Shown here piece after piece: positions 27,101 through 34,803 of a DNA stretch of 64,000 nt (positions are counted from its first letter, which is position 1; each line of letters starts with the position of its first letter). The stretch spans positions 6,178,845 through 6,242,844 of the forward strand of contig OX639973.1 of NCBI GenBank assembly GCA_951828385.1. The letters are read 5' to 3'. The translations under genes were made by a program, and so were the position numbers. The stretch is from an uncultured Poribacteria bacterium. GTDB taxonomy: Bacteria > Poribacteria > WGA-4E > WGA-3G. The notes beneath the pieces are model-generated. The model was not told where the DNA came from. It was given only the letters and a program-made list of their open reading frames with translations, and made no database searches.

Positions 27101-27329
27101 CACCAATCTCGGTGTTAATGCGCTCCTGCATCTCTTCGGCAGCTTTATTCGTAAACGTAATCGCCAGAATCTTCTCAGGTCTGATATTGTGTTCTCGGAT
27201 CAGATGCTCAATGCGGTGTGTGATGACTTTTGTTTTCCCAGTGCCGGGACCTGCAATGACGAGAAGGGGACCGTCTTTATGTGTTACCGCTGCTATCTGT
27301 TTCTCATTTAAGCCGTGTAAAGTGTTCAT
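24198..27329 (-). CDS. UvrD/Rep superfamily 1 helicase with internal DnaQ-type exonuclease
   Basis: The 1043-residue protein is a superfamily 1A 3'-5' helicase. Motif I is VIAGPGTGKT near residue 27, motif II is the VDEFHD box, and GDEDQSIYSWRG-like ADEDQSIYSWRG is motif III. TLMTLHAAKGTEF near 953 and EERRLFYVGMTRA near 1000 are motifs V and VI. Between motifs IV and V, at about 640-805, lies a complete DEDDh exonuclease: VVYDLETTG, then IGHNVAEYDNPIL, and HTALEDV with the catalytic His/Asp. The start at 27329 is backed by GGAGGG six bases upstream. This could combine unwinding with 3' trimming in repair or defence. The insertion site makes the architecture unusual. Confidence 0.9.
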   Translation of the reverse strand: MNTLHGLNEKQIAAVTHKDGPLLVIAGPGTGKTKVITHRIEHLIREHNIRPEKILAITFTNKAAEEMQERINTEIGEPHGSSVKACTFHAFCVKVLRKHALKIGLSENFTIFDQELQDEILTESVRELSLNADDYPPWLLRNIISDAKCKLQNPVDAVDETDIYDSETIENIRSVLQAYQHKLDEYDALDFDDLLLKTVELLGVEEVKAAYHQEISYILVDEFHDVNRVQYHLLQLLCAAPTHNLMVVADEDQSIYSWRGSNPEYIDNFRTDFDPRIVELDDHYRCSEKILRAAEEVISRNPERQKQHTLRTHKDAGRDIFHYTFDTPIAEALGIISVIENLVKQRSYSYRDVAVFYRTHKLADVLAEQLLRKDIKFQRILPTNSFSEGNSKSILAYLRLIQWQLPQDLEQAINFPETCIDDLTWVRLKWLAQRKHIAFIELLRNIEAYAEDVGPLTRRNVRQFWTQLENLSTDIEGEKIDKIIQILFDALERSRSPYRAEELEVIEKQPELPNLVTAQDVLYSALDLDEPIQITACHGIDEYCAAHIIHQTLETYLNQHAQLQFLAPNANRPPQLDNGVHLLIGDFEELGEKGRDTRIILIGNPAGTADSDVIHLETEDVRSIAALKLCQRLINRFESPNMADMVVYDLETTGINPKTAEIVEIAAHRLSVIGDEVERYHCLVKPPGGHIPRAATRIHQIDAETVKNAPGIEMVLPEFSGFIQDRILIGHNVAEYDNPILARDLQRYLKTGLSAPHYDTLATARRLFPRQRCSIGALAEKFGIEHDRLHTALEDVSVNREIFKELIKIDAYKREVKSLTELLPLVGVGILAKTEGSRPEIAPTKDTLTETDVFLNAAKRFVQTHNTVLPDRLPLEASEAAEATAYMEELQDTVVPDFREDIEWRQRRIQFMNAAIHFESVNDEHQLTNFLDYQKLLTNIDELDDKTEQLTLMTLHAAKGTEFPVVIILGMEEGSFPMWQQNITEADIEEERRLFYVGMTRAQNQLYLSSATYRTGDRDRSASMFVREVPSNYVIKWPQPRRA

Positions 27330-27486
27330 CAGGTTCCCTCCGTGCATTCTATTGAAGAAATTGCGTGCTTCTTGTCGTCAGTGTGGTGTACTATTTACGT
27401 CATGAGCATACACAGGATAGTAATCTACCACTCTAAATAAAGCATAATTATTATACCTTATCTGGGGCAAAAAAGCAAGGTTTTTT

Positions 27487-27637
27487 AACATAATTCAGAG
27501 CCATTCAATTCTCGCGAAACACGCTTGTAATAGGGCTTTGTCCGCCCGATTTACAAGTGCCTTAATTGTCATTATCTTGAAAATCCTATAATCTTATAAA
27601 TCTCGGTTCTGACAACTGAATGGCTCTAAACATAATT
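27487..27637. mobile_element. MITE-like element, 133 bp, with terminal inverted repeats and 9-bp target duplication
   Basis: The direct repeat AACATAATT occurs at 27487-27495 and 27629-27637. Immediately inside are inverted repeats AGAGCCATTCA (27497-27507) and TGAATGGCTCT (27617-27627), extending imperfectly to about 15 bases. No open reading frame fits in the 133 bases between, so it would be a non-autonomous element. The family of the mobilising transposase is unknown; ends beginning CAGAG and 9-bp duplications would be compatible with ISAs1- or IS4-like enzymes. Confidence 0.65.
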
Positions 27638-27745
27638 GGATATCATTTTTTTTGAATTCCGTATGATGGATTGGATTAAAGGGAAATAGATGAAATTACT
27701 TGATCCTATTCTATTAATTATTCTGAAAACTCATGATTTAGACCC

Positions 27746-29587
27746 ATGAACACTCAAAACCCACAACCCTACACACAATGGGAACTTCCGCAAGGTGCCT
27801 TAGCGCGTCTCGGCAAAGGCGCGATAGCGGATATTCAGTATTCACCAGATGGTACACGCCTCGCGGTTGCGACTTATATCGGTGTTTGGCTCTATGATGC
27901 ACACACCCGCACCGAACTCGCACTCCTTAAACATGGACAGGATCAGGGTGTCACTTCGCTCACATTTTCGTGTGATGGCACAACCCTTGTAACAGGAAAT
28001 TGGGATAACACAATTTCGCTATGGGATGTTCATACCGGACAGCGTCGCACTACGATGAGGCTCGGTGCTGCTGAAGATGAAGTCTGGGCATTCGTCGTCT
28101 CACCCGATGGCAACACACTCATCAGCGCAGGACTGGACGGAAAGATCCGATTTTGGGACATTCATACGGGTCGCCTGCAGTTTGAGATCGTCGCACACGC
28201 GCATCCGATCAATGCGCTTGCGTTATCACCCGATGGCAAAACCCTCGCCAGCGGCAGTAATGACTTCACCATCAAACTCTGGGATGCCCACACTGGACGA
28301 CAAGTCTCCACACTCACAGGACATACACATGGCGTTATGGCGTTAGCATTTTCACCCAACGGCATGAATCTTGTCAGTGGCAGTCGGGACAAAACGCTCT
28401 GTTTGTGGGATACCACTACCGGTGAAAAACTGGAACCCCTCGCTACAGATGTCGGTGTTGGTAACCTGGAATTTTCACCCGACGGCACACGCCTCGCAAG
28501 TGGAAGTGGTGATAATACCGTTCGACTCTGGAATGCGGATACAGGCACTGAGCAGGCAACCCTCATAGGGCATAAGGATGCTATTTGTGGTATCTCCTTT
28601 TCTCCGGATGGTAAAACGCTCGCCAGCGCGAGTGGGGATCATACCATTCGGTTCTGGGATTTAACCACTCGGGCAGAGAAGGCAATCATCGACGGACATA
28701 CTGAATGGATTTACGCCGTAGCATTCTCACCCGACGGGAGCCTCCTCGCCAGCGGCAGTGATGACGAAACGCTTCGATTGTGGGACCTGTCTACCTACAC
28801 TGAGTCACAAACCTTCAACGGTCATGAATATCTGATTGAGGATGTTGCTTTTTCACCGGATGGCGCAATCCTCGCAAGTGCAAGTCTGGATGAACGGATT
28901 TTCTTATGGAATGTGAATGCAGGCACCGAGACGGCGATATTGGACCACACAGATATGATTACCGCAGTGGCGTTTGTGCCAAATAGCACTACACTTGCAA
29001 GTGGCGGTGAAGACAACGCTGTTCGATTGTGGGATATTGATACCGGAGACCAATTAGTAGTCTTAACAGGTCATACGGATGCTGTTAAGGCAATTACGTT
29101 TTCACCCGATGGCAGAACGCTCGCCAGTAGCAGTGAAGATAACACGGTTCGGTTATGGAATGCTGTTACAGGTCATTATCTTACTGTGCTTACAGGTCAT
29201 ACCGATGCTGTTAAGACACTCGCATTTTCACCAGATAATAGAATCCTTGCCAGTGGAAGTTCCGACAACACCATCAAACTTTGGGATATGAATAATTGCC
29301 AGCATATCGCTACGCTTACAGGGCATGCCGACACTGTTGAAGCAGTTGCCTTTTCACCGGATGGGCGCGCGCTTATAAGCAGCGGTGATGCCGAGGACAG
29401 TACGATCCGTTTATGGGATCCTGTTACCCACCAGCAGCGTGCAATTATTAAGAACTACAGAGTTCGCACATTGGCATTCAGTCCTGATGGTAGGACATTT
29501 GCCAGTGGCAGTGCAGACGGCACAATCCTCATCTGGGACTTCGCAAGGATCGAAAATACATATAGTGAGAGCATATTACATAGATAG
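27746..29587 (+). CDS. Cytoplasmic WD40 repeat protein
   Basis: The 613-residue protein is made almost wholly of 14 WD40 repeats, equal to two seven-bladed propellers. It has no signal peptide, unlike its two exported relatives, yet keeps the same N-terminal signature YTQWELPQGALARLGKG. Repeats are very regular (SPDGxTLASGSxDxTIRLWD), which suggests recent internal duplication. It ends ILIWDFAR plus a short tail. It stands alone between the MITE-like element and an IS3 element, and a strong hairpin follows at 29651. The binding partner is unknown. Confidence 0.92.
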   Translation: MNTQNPQPYTQWELPQGALARLGKGAIADIQYSPDGTRLAVATYIGVWLYDAHTRTELALLKHGQDQGVTSLTFSCDGTTLVTGNWDNTISLWDVHTGQRRTTMRLGAAEDEVWAFVVSPDGNTLISAGLDGKIRFWDIHTGRLQFEIVAHAHPINALALSPDGKTLASGSNDFTIKLWDAHTGRQVSTLTGHTHGVMALAFSPNGMNLVSGSRDKTLCLWDTTTGEKLEPLATDVGVGNLEFSPDGTRLASGSGDNTVRLWNADTGTEQATLIGHKDAICGISFSPDGKTLASASGDHTIRFWDLTTRAEKAIIDGHTEWIYAVAFSPDGSLLASGSDDETLRLWDLSTYTESQTFNGHEYLIEDVAFSPDGAILASASLDERIFLWNVNAGTETAILDHTDMITAVAFVPNSTTLASGGEDNAVRLWDIDTGDQLVVLTGHTDAVKAITFSPDGRTLASSSEDNTVRLWNAVTGHYLTVLTGHTDAVKTLAFSPDNRILASGSSDNTIKLWDMNNCQHIATLTGHADTVEAVAFSPDGRALISSGDAEDSTIRLWDPVTHQQRAIIKNYRVRTLAFSPDGRTFASGSADGTILIWDFARIENTYSESILHR

Positions 29588-29650
29588 ATTTGTTAGACAA
29601 GGTTCGCGTGCTTTGCTCTATTTATAAGTGGAATTTGCATTAATTCTATG

Positions 29651-29683
29651 TAACGGCACACGACGTGTGCCGTTAATATTTTA
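29651..29683 (+). terminator. Hairpin terminator after the WD40 gene
   Basis: TAACGGCACAC (29651-29661) pairs perfectly with GTGTGCCGTTA (29665-29675) around GAC, followed by ATATTTTAAG. The T-run is weak, so termination strength is uncertain. Confidence 0.65.
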
Positions 29684-29743
29684 AGCATAATCGCATTAGG
29701 CGTGTGTAGTGCTACCGTTTATTTAGACCAAAAATTAGCAAAG

Positions 29744-30592
29744 TTAAGACAAGTTTTTTTCCTGATATTCGAGAGGTGTCAAATACCCTAACGCCGAATG
29801 TGGGCGTTTCTGATGATACACCTGTGTGATAAAATGACCGATGCGATCTCTTGCCTCATGGATGTCCTCGTAGTCGTTGAGATGAACTTCTTCCTCCTTG
29901 AGAGTTCGGATGAGTCTTTCGGCATATCCATTCTCCCAAGGGCGCCCTCTGTGTGCTACGGAAATCTCAATCCCATGACGGATGAGAGTGGAAATATAAG
30001 CATTTGAAAGATACTGCACGCCTTGATCGGAATGGTGGATCCCTGGAGACCCGCTTTGGTGTAATGCATCTTCCAAGGGTTTCAAAGTTAGAGAATGCGT
30101 CAAATGCTGACTCAGATGCCACCCTCTAATCATGCGAGTGAAGACATCCATGAGAAGCGCGACATAGACGAAGCGTCCTTTCAGGCGAACGTAGGTAATA
30201 TCGCCAACCCAGACCTGATCGGGGGCAGAAACCTCAAGGGACTCCAAGCGATTCACCCACCGAAACCCGGTTGTCTCCGACGATCTCGTGGTTTGACAGC
30301 AAACCCGTTTGACGCAAACCGAGAGGTTCTCTTCTCTCATCAACCGGGCAACGCGTTTATACCCGACGGTGTATCCTTGACGCAGTAGCAACGCTCTGAT
30401 GCGCCTATATCCATAGGTCGGATACCGAGCAGCTAACGTCTCTATTTCATCTCGTAGAACGTCTTCAGACGGATCGACTTTCGGTTGATAATAGAAGGTA
30501 CTCTTGTTGAAACCCAACGTTTCACAAATCTGTCGCACTGAATACTCCTTGCGCAACGTCTCAATGAGGCATCGCTGTTGAGATGGATTCAA
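29744..30592 (-). CDS. IS3-family transposase OrfB (DDE integrase domain)
   Basis: The 282-residue protein has an N-terminal helical HTH_21 region and an rve integrase core. The DDE triad is visible as WVGDITYV, HHSDQGVQYL and ENGYAERLIRTLK. TTG at 30592 overlaps the orfA stop as TTGA. The frame is open upstream into the A8 run of orfA, so the active enzyme is probably the OrfAB fusion made by -1 frameshifting. Confidence 0.95.
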   Translation of the reverse strand: MNPSQQRCLIETLRKEYSVRQICETLGFNKSTFYYQPKVDPSEDVLRDEIETLAARYPTYGYRRIRALLLRQGYTVGYKRVARLMREENLSVCVKRVCCQTTRSSETTGFRWVNRLESLEVSAPDQVWVGDITYVRLKGRFVYVALLMDVFTRMIRGWHLSQHLTHSLTLKPLEDALHQSGSPGIHHSDQGVQYLSNAYISTLIRHGIEISVAHRGRPWENGYAERLIRTLKEEEVHLNDYEDIHEARDRIGHFITQVYHQKRPHSALGYLTPLEYQEKNLS

Positions 30593-30873
30593 TCCAACAA
30601 AGTCAATGCTTTTTTTTGGATTTCCAACGCCAACGTCAGTCGACCAACAAGTTGCTCAAGTTGAGCGATCCGCTCCGTCGCCTCGCTGGAGTGCTTATCC
30701 GTGGAAGCAAATACAGATGCCACATTTTCAACGACTTGCTGCTTCCACTTCGAGAGCTGTTGTTCGCTGAGGTTATGGCGCCGACAGAGTTCTGCTTGTG
30801 AACTTTGACCGCTGAGTGCCTCAAGCACGACTTCTGCTTTAAACTCAGGGGTGAATTTTCTTCGTTTCGCCAT
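30589..30873 (-). CDS. IS3-family transposase OrfA (helix-turn-helix)
   Basis: The 94-residue protein has the HTH_Tnp_1 pattern (RRKFTPEFKAEVVLEAL...AELCRRHNLSEQQLSKWK) and a C-terminal leucine-zipper region. Near its 3' end the codons CAA AAA AAA G form an A8 run, the usual slippery site for -1 frameshifting into orfB. The slip would read on as KSIDFVGLNPSQQR. Confidence 0.93.
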   Translation of the reverse strand: MAKRRKFTPEFKAEVVLEALSGQSSQAELCRRHNLSEQQLSKWKQQVVENVASVFASTDKHSSEATERIAQLEQLVGRLTLALEIQKKALTLLD

Positions 30874-31048
30874 CGGAATGCTCCTTTCAATAAGATTGTT
30901 ATTGTATCACAATCTTGTTTTAGAGAGTGGTCTAAATTTCCGGTGGCAGTACAGTGCCTAATACTTTAACCAGACTTACGCAGAAAGCGCGCCTACTAAA
31001 AACGATGAATCGCGTAAGCCTTAACTTTAAATATGTGACAACGTACGC

Positions 31049-31364
31049 ATGAAGTTTAATAAAATATTTGGGTAATTCTGCGTTCTCCCAGGTCCGGTAG
31101 GTGCGGTTTGATGAAGTTTAAGAAAATATTTCGGTAATCAACGGGCAATAAATGGTTTCCCTACTACAAACAGACGGGCTCGTAGTAGTGCGATTCTGCG
31201 GTGTACTCACCCAAATTTTGCCCACACGCGGCAAAATTTGTCTTTGCTTTACATTTGCGAAGTGCATTATCGCACGTTCTGATATTACCGAATTAATAAA
31301 TTAATCTTCATCAACCGCACCGGACTTCCCAAAGAAATTACCCGATTAAATTCTTAATCTTCAT
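31049..31364. repeat. Nested inverted repeats of an interspersed palindromic family
   Basis: An inner pair of arms of about 42-48 bases lies at 31091-31138 and 31284-31325 (GGTCCGGTAGGTGCGGTT... and ...AACCGCACCGGAC). An outer pair, ATGAAGTTTAATAAAATATT at 31049 and its degenerate complement ending CTTCAT at 31364, encloses it. In the centre, CAAATTTTGCC and GGCAAAATTTG form a perfect 11-bp stem (31212-31240). The same arms occur at 33655-33728. The rest of 30954-31384 contains no gene. Confidence 0.75.
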
Positions 31365-31400
31365 CTGTGCGTTTACAATGTATAGGAGAAAAGTCAATAA

Positions 31401-31598
31401 CCCCGCCCTAAAGGACGGGGCTTGTACAAGATGGTAGCCAACCTATAACTTGTGTAAGGGTAACTTATTGACTACAGTAGTATATCGCGGTGTCTTGGTG
31501 TGGCAGCCAAAATAATGTTTCGGATGCTCCCCAAGTCTGGTTCTTCTTGGACACTGTGATCTGGATGGGGCAATACATACTCGAAAGAGGTTTACGTC
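31401..31598 (+). ncRNA. Predicted omega-RNA upstream of isrB
   Basis: IscB and IsrB use a structured RNA encoded just 5' of the gene, with the guide taken from DNA flanking the left end. This 198-base untranslated stretch fits. It contains the end hairpin at 31401-31420, a CTTGTACAAG palindrome at 31421-31430, repeated GGTAGCC/GGCAGCC segments, and CTCCCCA complementary to TGGGG about 30 bases later. The assignment is by position and structure; the guide would derive from bases just upstream of about 31390. Confidence 0.55.
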
Positions 31599-32621
31599 AT
31601 GTTCGTGCCAGTTGTAGATAAGAATCAACACCCTCTAATGCCTACGAAGCCTTCAAGGGCGAGGCGTTGGATAGAATCAGGGAAGGCAACTCCTTTTTGG
31701 GATAACGGTATTTTCTGTGTGCGTCTAAACGTTGATCCATCGGATACTGAGTTCCAAGAGATTGCTGTCGGTGTAGACCCAGGCAGTAAAAAGGAAGGCT
31801 TTACTGTTAAATCCGAATCACATACCTATTTGAATGTGCAAGCAGACGCACATAATCAAGTGGGTAAGAAAGTGGAAAAGCGTCGTGAGTTGCGGAGAGG
31901 CAGACGCTCACGGAAGTGTCCAAACAGAAAGAATCGTACCAATAGACTTGCGAATAGAGAACGTATTCCGGCAGGCACCCGCGCCCGTTGGGAATGGAAA
32001 CTCCGTATTCTTGAGTGGTTCTCCAAACTTTATCCAATCACACATGTTTGTGTAGAAGATATTAGGGCTGAAACGAAACAGTATCAAAAGAAGTGGAATC
32101 AATCGTTTAGCCCTCTTGAAGTCGGCAAACAGTGGTTCTATACTGAGGTTCAGAAACGTTGGGAGTTGTTAACACTTCAAGGGTGGGAGACGCAAGCAAT
32201 ACGGGATAGCCTCGGTCTCAAGAAGTCTTCCAAGAAACTCTCTGAAGCCTTTGAAGCCCATTGTGTGGACAGTTGGTGTTTGGCGTATCACACGGTTGGA
32301 GGGGCTTCTCCGCCTGACTATATAGACTTGATGTGTGTTTCACCGATACCTATCATCAGACGCGAACTCCACAGACAAAACCCTCAAAAAGGGGGGAAGC
32401 GTCCACGCTATGGTGGCACGACTTTCAAGGGATTGGTGAAGAACACACTCGTCAAACACGTCAAACACGGTTTGACCCGTATCGGTGGCTTTGGCAAACA
32501 AGGTATTTCGCTATATTCTTTGGAAGGTAAACGTCTTTGCCAAAATGCTAAAATAGCAGACTGTAAGGTACTCACACGCCTTAACTTTAACTATAGGAGC
32601 GGTGTTTCCTCCCCCGCCTAA
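31599..32621 (+). CDS. isrB: IsrB (HNH-less IscB-like RNA-guided RuvC nuclease)
   Basis: The 340-residue protein opens with the PLMP domain (HPLMPTKPSRARRW), which is specific to the IscB/IsrB lineage from which Cas9 arose. RuvC-I is VGVDPGSKKEGF, the arginine-rich bridge helix is KRRELRRGRRSRK, RuvC-II is VCVEDIRAE, and RuvC-III is AHCVDSWCLAY. IscB has an HNH domain between RuvC-II and RuvC-III; here only about 70 residues separate them and there is no CxxC...HxxP pattern, so this is the IsrB type. Characterised IsrB acts as a guided nickase. All RuvC acidic residues are present, so activity is plausible. Confidence 0.88.
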   Translation: MFVPVVDKNQHPLMPTKPSRARRWIESGKATPFWDNGIFCVRLNVDPSDTEFQEIAVGVDPGSKKEGFTVKSESHTYLNVQADAHNQVGKKVEKRRELRRGRRSRKCPNRKNRTNRLANRERIPAGTRARWEWKLRILEWFSKLYPITHVCVEDIRAETKQYQKKWNQSFSPLEVGKQWFYTEVQKRWELLTLQGWETQAIRDSLGLKKSSKKLSEAFEAHCVDSWCLAYHTVGGASPPDYIDLMCVSPIPIIRRELHRQNPQKGGKRPRYGGTTFKGLVKNTLVKHVKHGLTRIGGFGKQGISLYSLEGKRLCQNAKIADCKVLTRLNFNYRSGVSSPA

Positions 32622-32647
32622 AGACAGGGGGTTCCACACCGAAGATT

Positions 32648-33639
32648 TTGATGAATTATTTGAACGTGTTGAAGAATGCAACTTTTTTGGTCTTCGGACT
32701 CTTATTAATCTATATCTGTGGCTGTGATCGGGTTCAGGATATGATCCTCTCTGAACCGCAAGACGCGATGGATGCTGCCCCAATTCAGGTGAGTGTTGTC
32801 TATCCGGGTGACTGCCTTGGCGATTCCTCTTACTGTGATGTCCTCTATAACGGTGTCCAGAAAGCCAAAGCCGAACTTAGCGTTGAGATCACCGAAATGG
32901 AGAGCAATTTCGAGACATGGGATATGCAGTTGCAAGCGGCTGCTGCAAATTCAGGGCTCGTTATCACTTCCGGTTATCAAATGGCAGACCCGATTTCACG
33001 CGTCGCACCAGAATTTCCAGACGTTATGTTTGTCATTTTTGACGCTGCCGTGGATCTGCCGAATGTAGTTTCTTTCACCCATCGAGTCAACGAAGGGACA
33101 TTTCTCGTTGGCGCGATTGCCGGATTAAAATCGAAAACAGGAAAAGTCGGTTACCTCGGCGGCGCGAATGTTCCGTTACTGCACGAATTTGAAGCCGGTT
33201 ACCTCGCCGGTGTCAAAGCCGTCAATCCGGACGCTGAGATTGTCAGAGGTTATGTCGCTGACGATCAACAGGGTTTCTACGATCCGGTGTCGCACCGGGC
33301 ATAATTCTAACAGGGCTGCGCGTCGGAATCGACGAGTCGACATATAAGGTTATCCAAGAATTCGCAGCTGGGAATCTGATGGCAGGTGTTCGGGATCTCG
33401 GTCTCGCTGAAGGCAATGTCGGCTATCTTTTGGGTGAAGGCAACAAGGATTTGATCTCTGATGACATCTTAGCAAAGGTCGAAGCATTGAAGGCGAGCAT
33501 CATAGCTGGTGAGATTGCTGTTCCAACGGTACCGGAACCTAACGTTCAAGGCACAGTTATACCGCCGACGACATCGGATGATGAAGAAGTTACGACACCC
33601 GTGGTTGACGGCACAGAAATACCACCAGTTATACCGTAA
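32648..33639 (+). pseudogene. BMP/PnrA-family substrate-binding lipoprotein, internally deleted and frameshifted
   Basis: The first part (32648-33304) encodes a lipoprotein signal (LLLIYICGC) and the first lobe of a basic-membrane-protein family nucleoside-binding protein, through GKVGYLGGANVPLLHEFEAGYLAGV and IVRGYVADDQQGFYDP. It then hits a stop in another frame. From about 33288 the C-terminal end resumes in a different frame (LRVGIDESTYKVIQEF... to a Thr/Pro-rich tail). The middle of the second lobe is missing, so this is a deletion plus frameshift, not a single sequencing error. Relatives feed ABC transporters; none is adjacent. The IsrB element ends just upstream. Confidence 0.75.
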
Positions 33640-33654
33640 TGTCTATTTTCCGAG

Positions 33655-33728
33655 GCCCGGTAGGTGCGGTTTCCTAACCGCACCGGGCTTCGTTATGAAA
33701 TTACCGAATTAATTTTTAAATCTTCATA
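33655..33728. repeat. Palindromic repeat, compact copy of the nested family
   Basis: GCCCG, a GTAG bulge and GTGCGGTT pair with AACCGCAC and CGGGC around TCCT (33655-33688). The string ATTACCGAATTAATTTTTAA then leads to CTTCAT at 33728, as in the arm at 31284-31313. This appears to be the unsplit form of the palindrome. Bases 33729-33895 show nothing else. Confidence 0.7.
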
Positions 33729-33895
33729 AGCAATTTTCAGTATTAAAACTTCAGTTCTGATCTCCATATGGATTGGACGATAGGAAGCGTGAAAGCAAGT
33801 AAATAGAAGGTTCATTCCATATTGACTTGTTTTCAAATCTTCCTCAAAACTTGAAACTTATTATTTAATATTGCTTAAAACCTCGCCACATAAAA

Positions 33896-34696
33896 TTACG
33901 GCTTGGTATCGGTATTAACAGGGGGTTCGTCGTTGCTAATAAACCGTTCGATTGTGTTAATCGTCGCTGGACTCGTACGGAAGTCAGCAACCCACGGTTC
34001 GCGGAAATATGCCTGCTTTTCACGCGGTAAGGCGGAGAGTACTTCGGGCGGGGTCTTCAGCCGATGCCAATGCGTTGCAAGATGTGCGTAAGCGTTGAGG
34101 ACTGCTACGCGTGGTGCCTCCCGTTGCCATACCGGACCCGCATGACACAGGTTTTCTGTAAAGAAAATCGCACTCCCCGCTGGACATTCATACGTCATCA
34201 AAAACGGACTCCGTTTCCCCGCCTCTAACGACATATGATCCGGATGCATCGGGAAGTTAGACTTATGGCTACCCGCGATGAAATGCGTTGCCCCGTCGTT
34301 CTTGCTAATATCCGTCAGTTCAAAGACAACACGCACCATCCCCGCATGAATCCGTCCGTTATTGACGCGGTACCCGAAAATCGGATCCCCTTGTTGCGGT
34401 CCACCGCCGTGAAGTCCACCGTGTTCTTGTCCTTTTTCACGCCAGACAGAAGAACAGTTCTCTAACCGGACATCAGGGCCAATGATTTCGTGTAGAACAT
34501 CAAGCACCTTCGGATGGTCAATCAAGACACTCGCAGGACCGCCCGGCACAGCGCGTTGTTCAGGGGGTAAGGATTCAGGATTATGGTGTATCCGCTCAAT
34601 CTGATCAACAATTGCCTCCACTTCGTCTCGCTCAAGGATCGCAGGACGTACAAGAAATCCGCTCAAGTCAAATCGAAATTTTTCTTCATCAGTCAT
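33896..34696 (-). CDS. PhyH-family oxygenase-like protein with HxG in place of HxD
   Basis: The 266-residue protein has the PhyH fold markers: FDLSGFLVRPAIL at the N-terminus, GATHFIAGSHKSNFP as the core strand, and LCHAGPVWQREAPRVAVLN with the distal His and Arg. Where relatives have His-x-Asp, it reads EHGGLHGGGP, so the Asp ligand is Gly. In Fe(II)/2-oxoglutarate halogenases the same change opens a halide site, but uncharacterised PhyH subfamilies also show it. The start was taken as ATG 34696 (MTDEEKF); a longer frame begins 24 codons earlier. AAGGAGG lies 14 bases upstream of the ATG. Confidence 0.82.
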   Translation of the reverse strand: MTDEEKFRFDLSGFLVRPAILERDEVEAIVDQIERIHHNPESLPPEQRAVPGGPASVLIDHPKVLDVLHEIIGPDVRLENCSSVWREKGQEHGGLHGGGPQQGDPIFGYRVNNGRIHAGMVRVVFELTDISKNDGATHFIAGSHKSNFPMHPDHMSLEAGKRSPFLMTYECPAGSAIFFTENLCHAGPVWQREAPRVAVLNAYAHLATHWHRLKTPPEVLSALPREKQAYFREPWVADFRTSPATINTIERFISNDEPPVNTDTKP

Positions 34697-34803
34697 AGGT
34701 TTTGCATTTGCCTCCTTAATTCTTTTGCAATGGAAGATTATATCACAATTCCGTATTCTCTGTGGCATCCTTTTTGAAAGCAGTCAGAGGTTTTAAGGCG
34801 TAT

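Larger units (their letters stand above)
29705..30953 (-). mobile_element. Complete IS3-family insertion sequence, 1249 bp
   Basis: The ends are imperfect inverted repeats: TGTAGTGCTACCG at 29705 and, on the minus strand from 30953, TGTACTGCCACCG. Both extend through ATTTAGACCA. The three bases GTG flank the element on both sides (29702-29704 and 30954-30956), which fits a 3-bp target duplication. It carries overlapping orfA and orfB on the minus strand, both intact, so it may be active. The matching ends, duplication and reading frames make the boundaries reliable. Confidence 0.93.
31385..32632 (+). mobile_element. IsrB-type IS200/IS605-like element without tnpA
   Basis: Related palindromes mark both ends: CCCCGCCCTAAAGGACGGGG at 31401-31420 and CCCCCGCCTAAAGACAGGGG at 32611-32630. 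Both are preceded by TATAGGAG. Between them lie a 5' region that should encode the omega-RNA, and isrB. No transposase gene is present, so movement would need TnpA supplied in trans. Exact ends cannot be fixed from one copy. Confidence 0.75.

Noticed and set aside
31599-32621. Assignment as IscB
   Set aside because: The spacing between RuvC-II and RuvC-III is too short for an HNH domain and no HNH motif is present.
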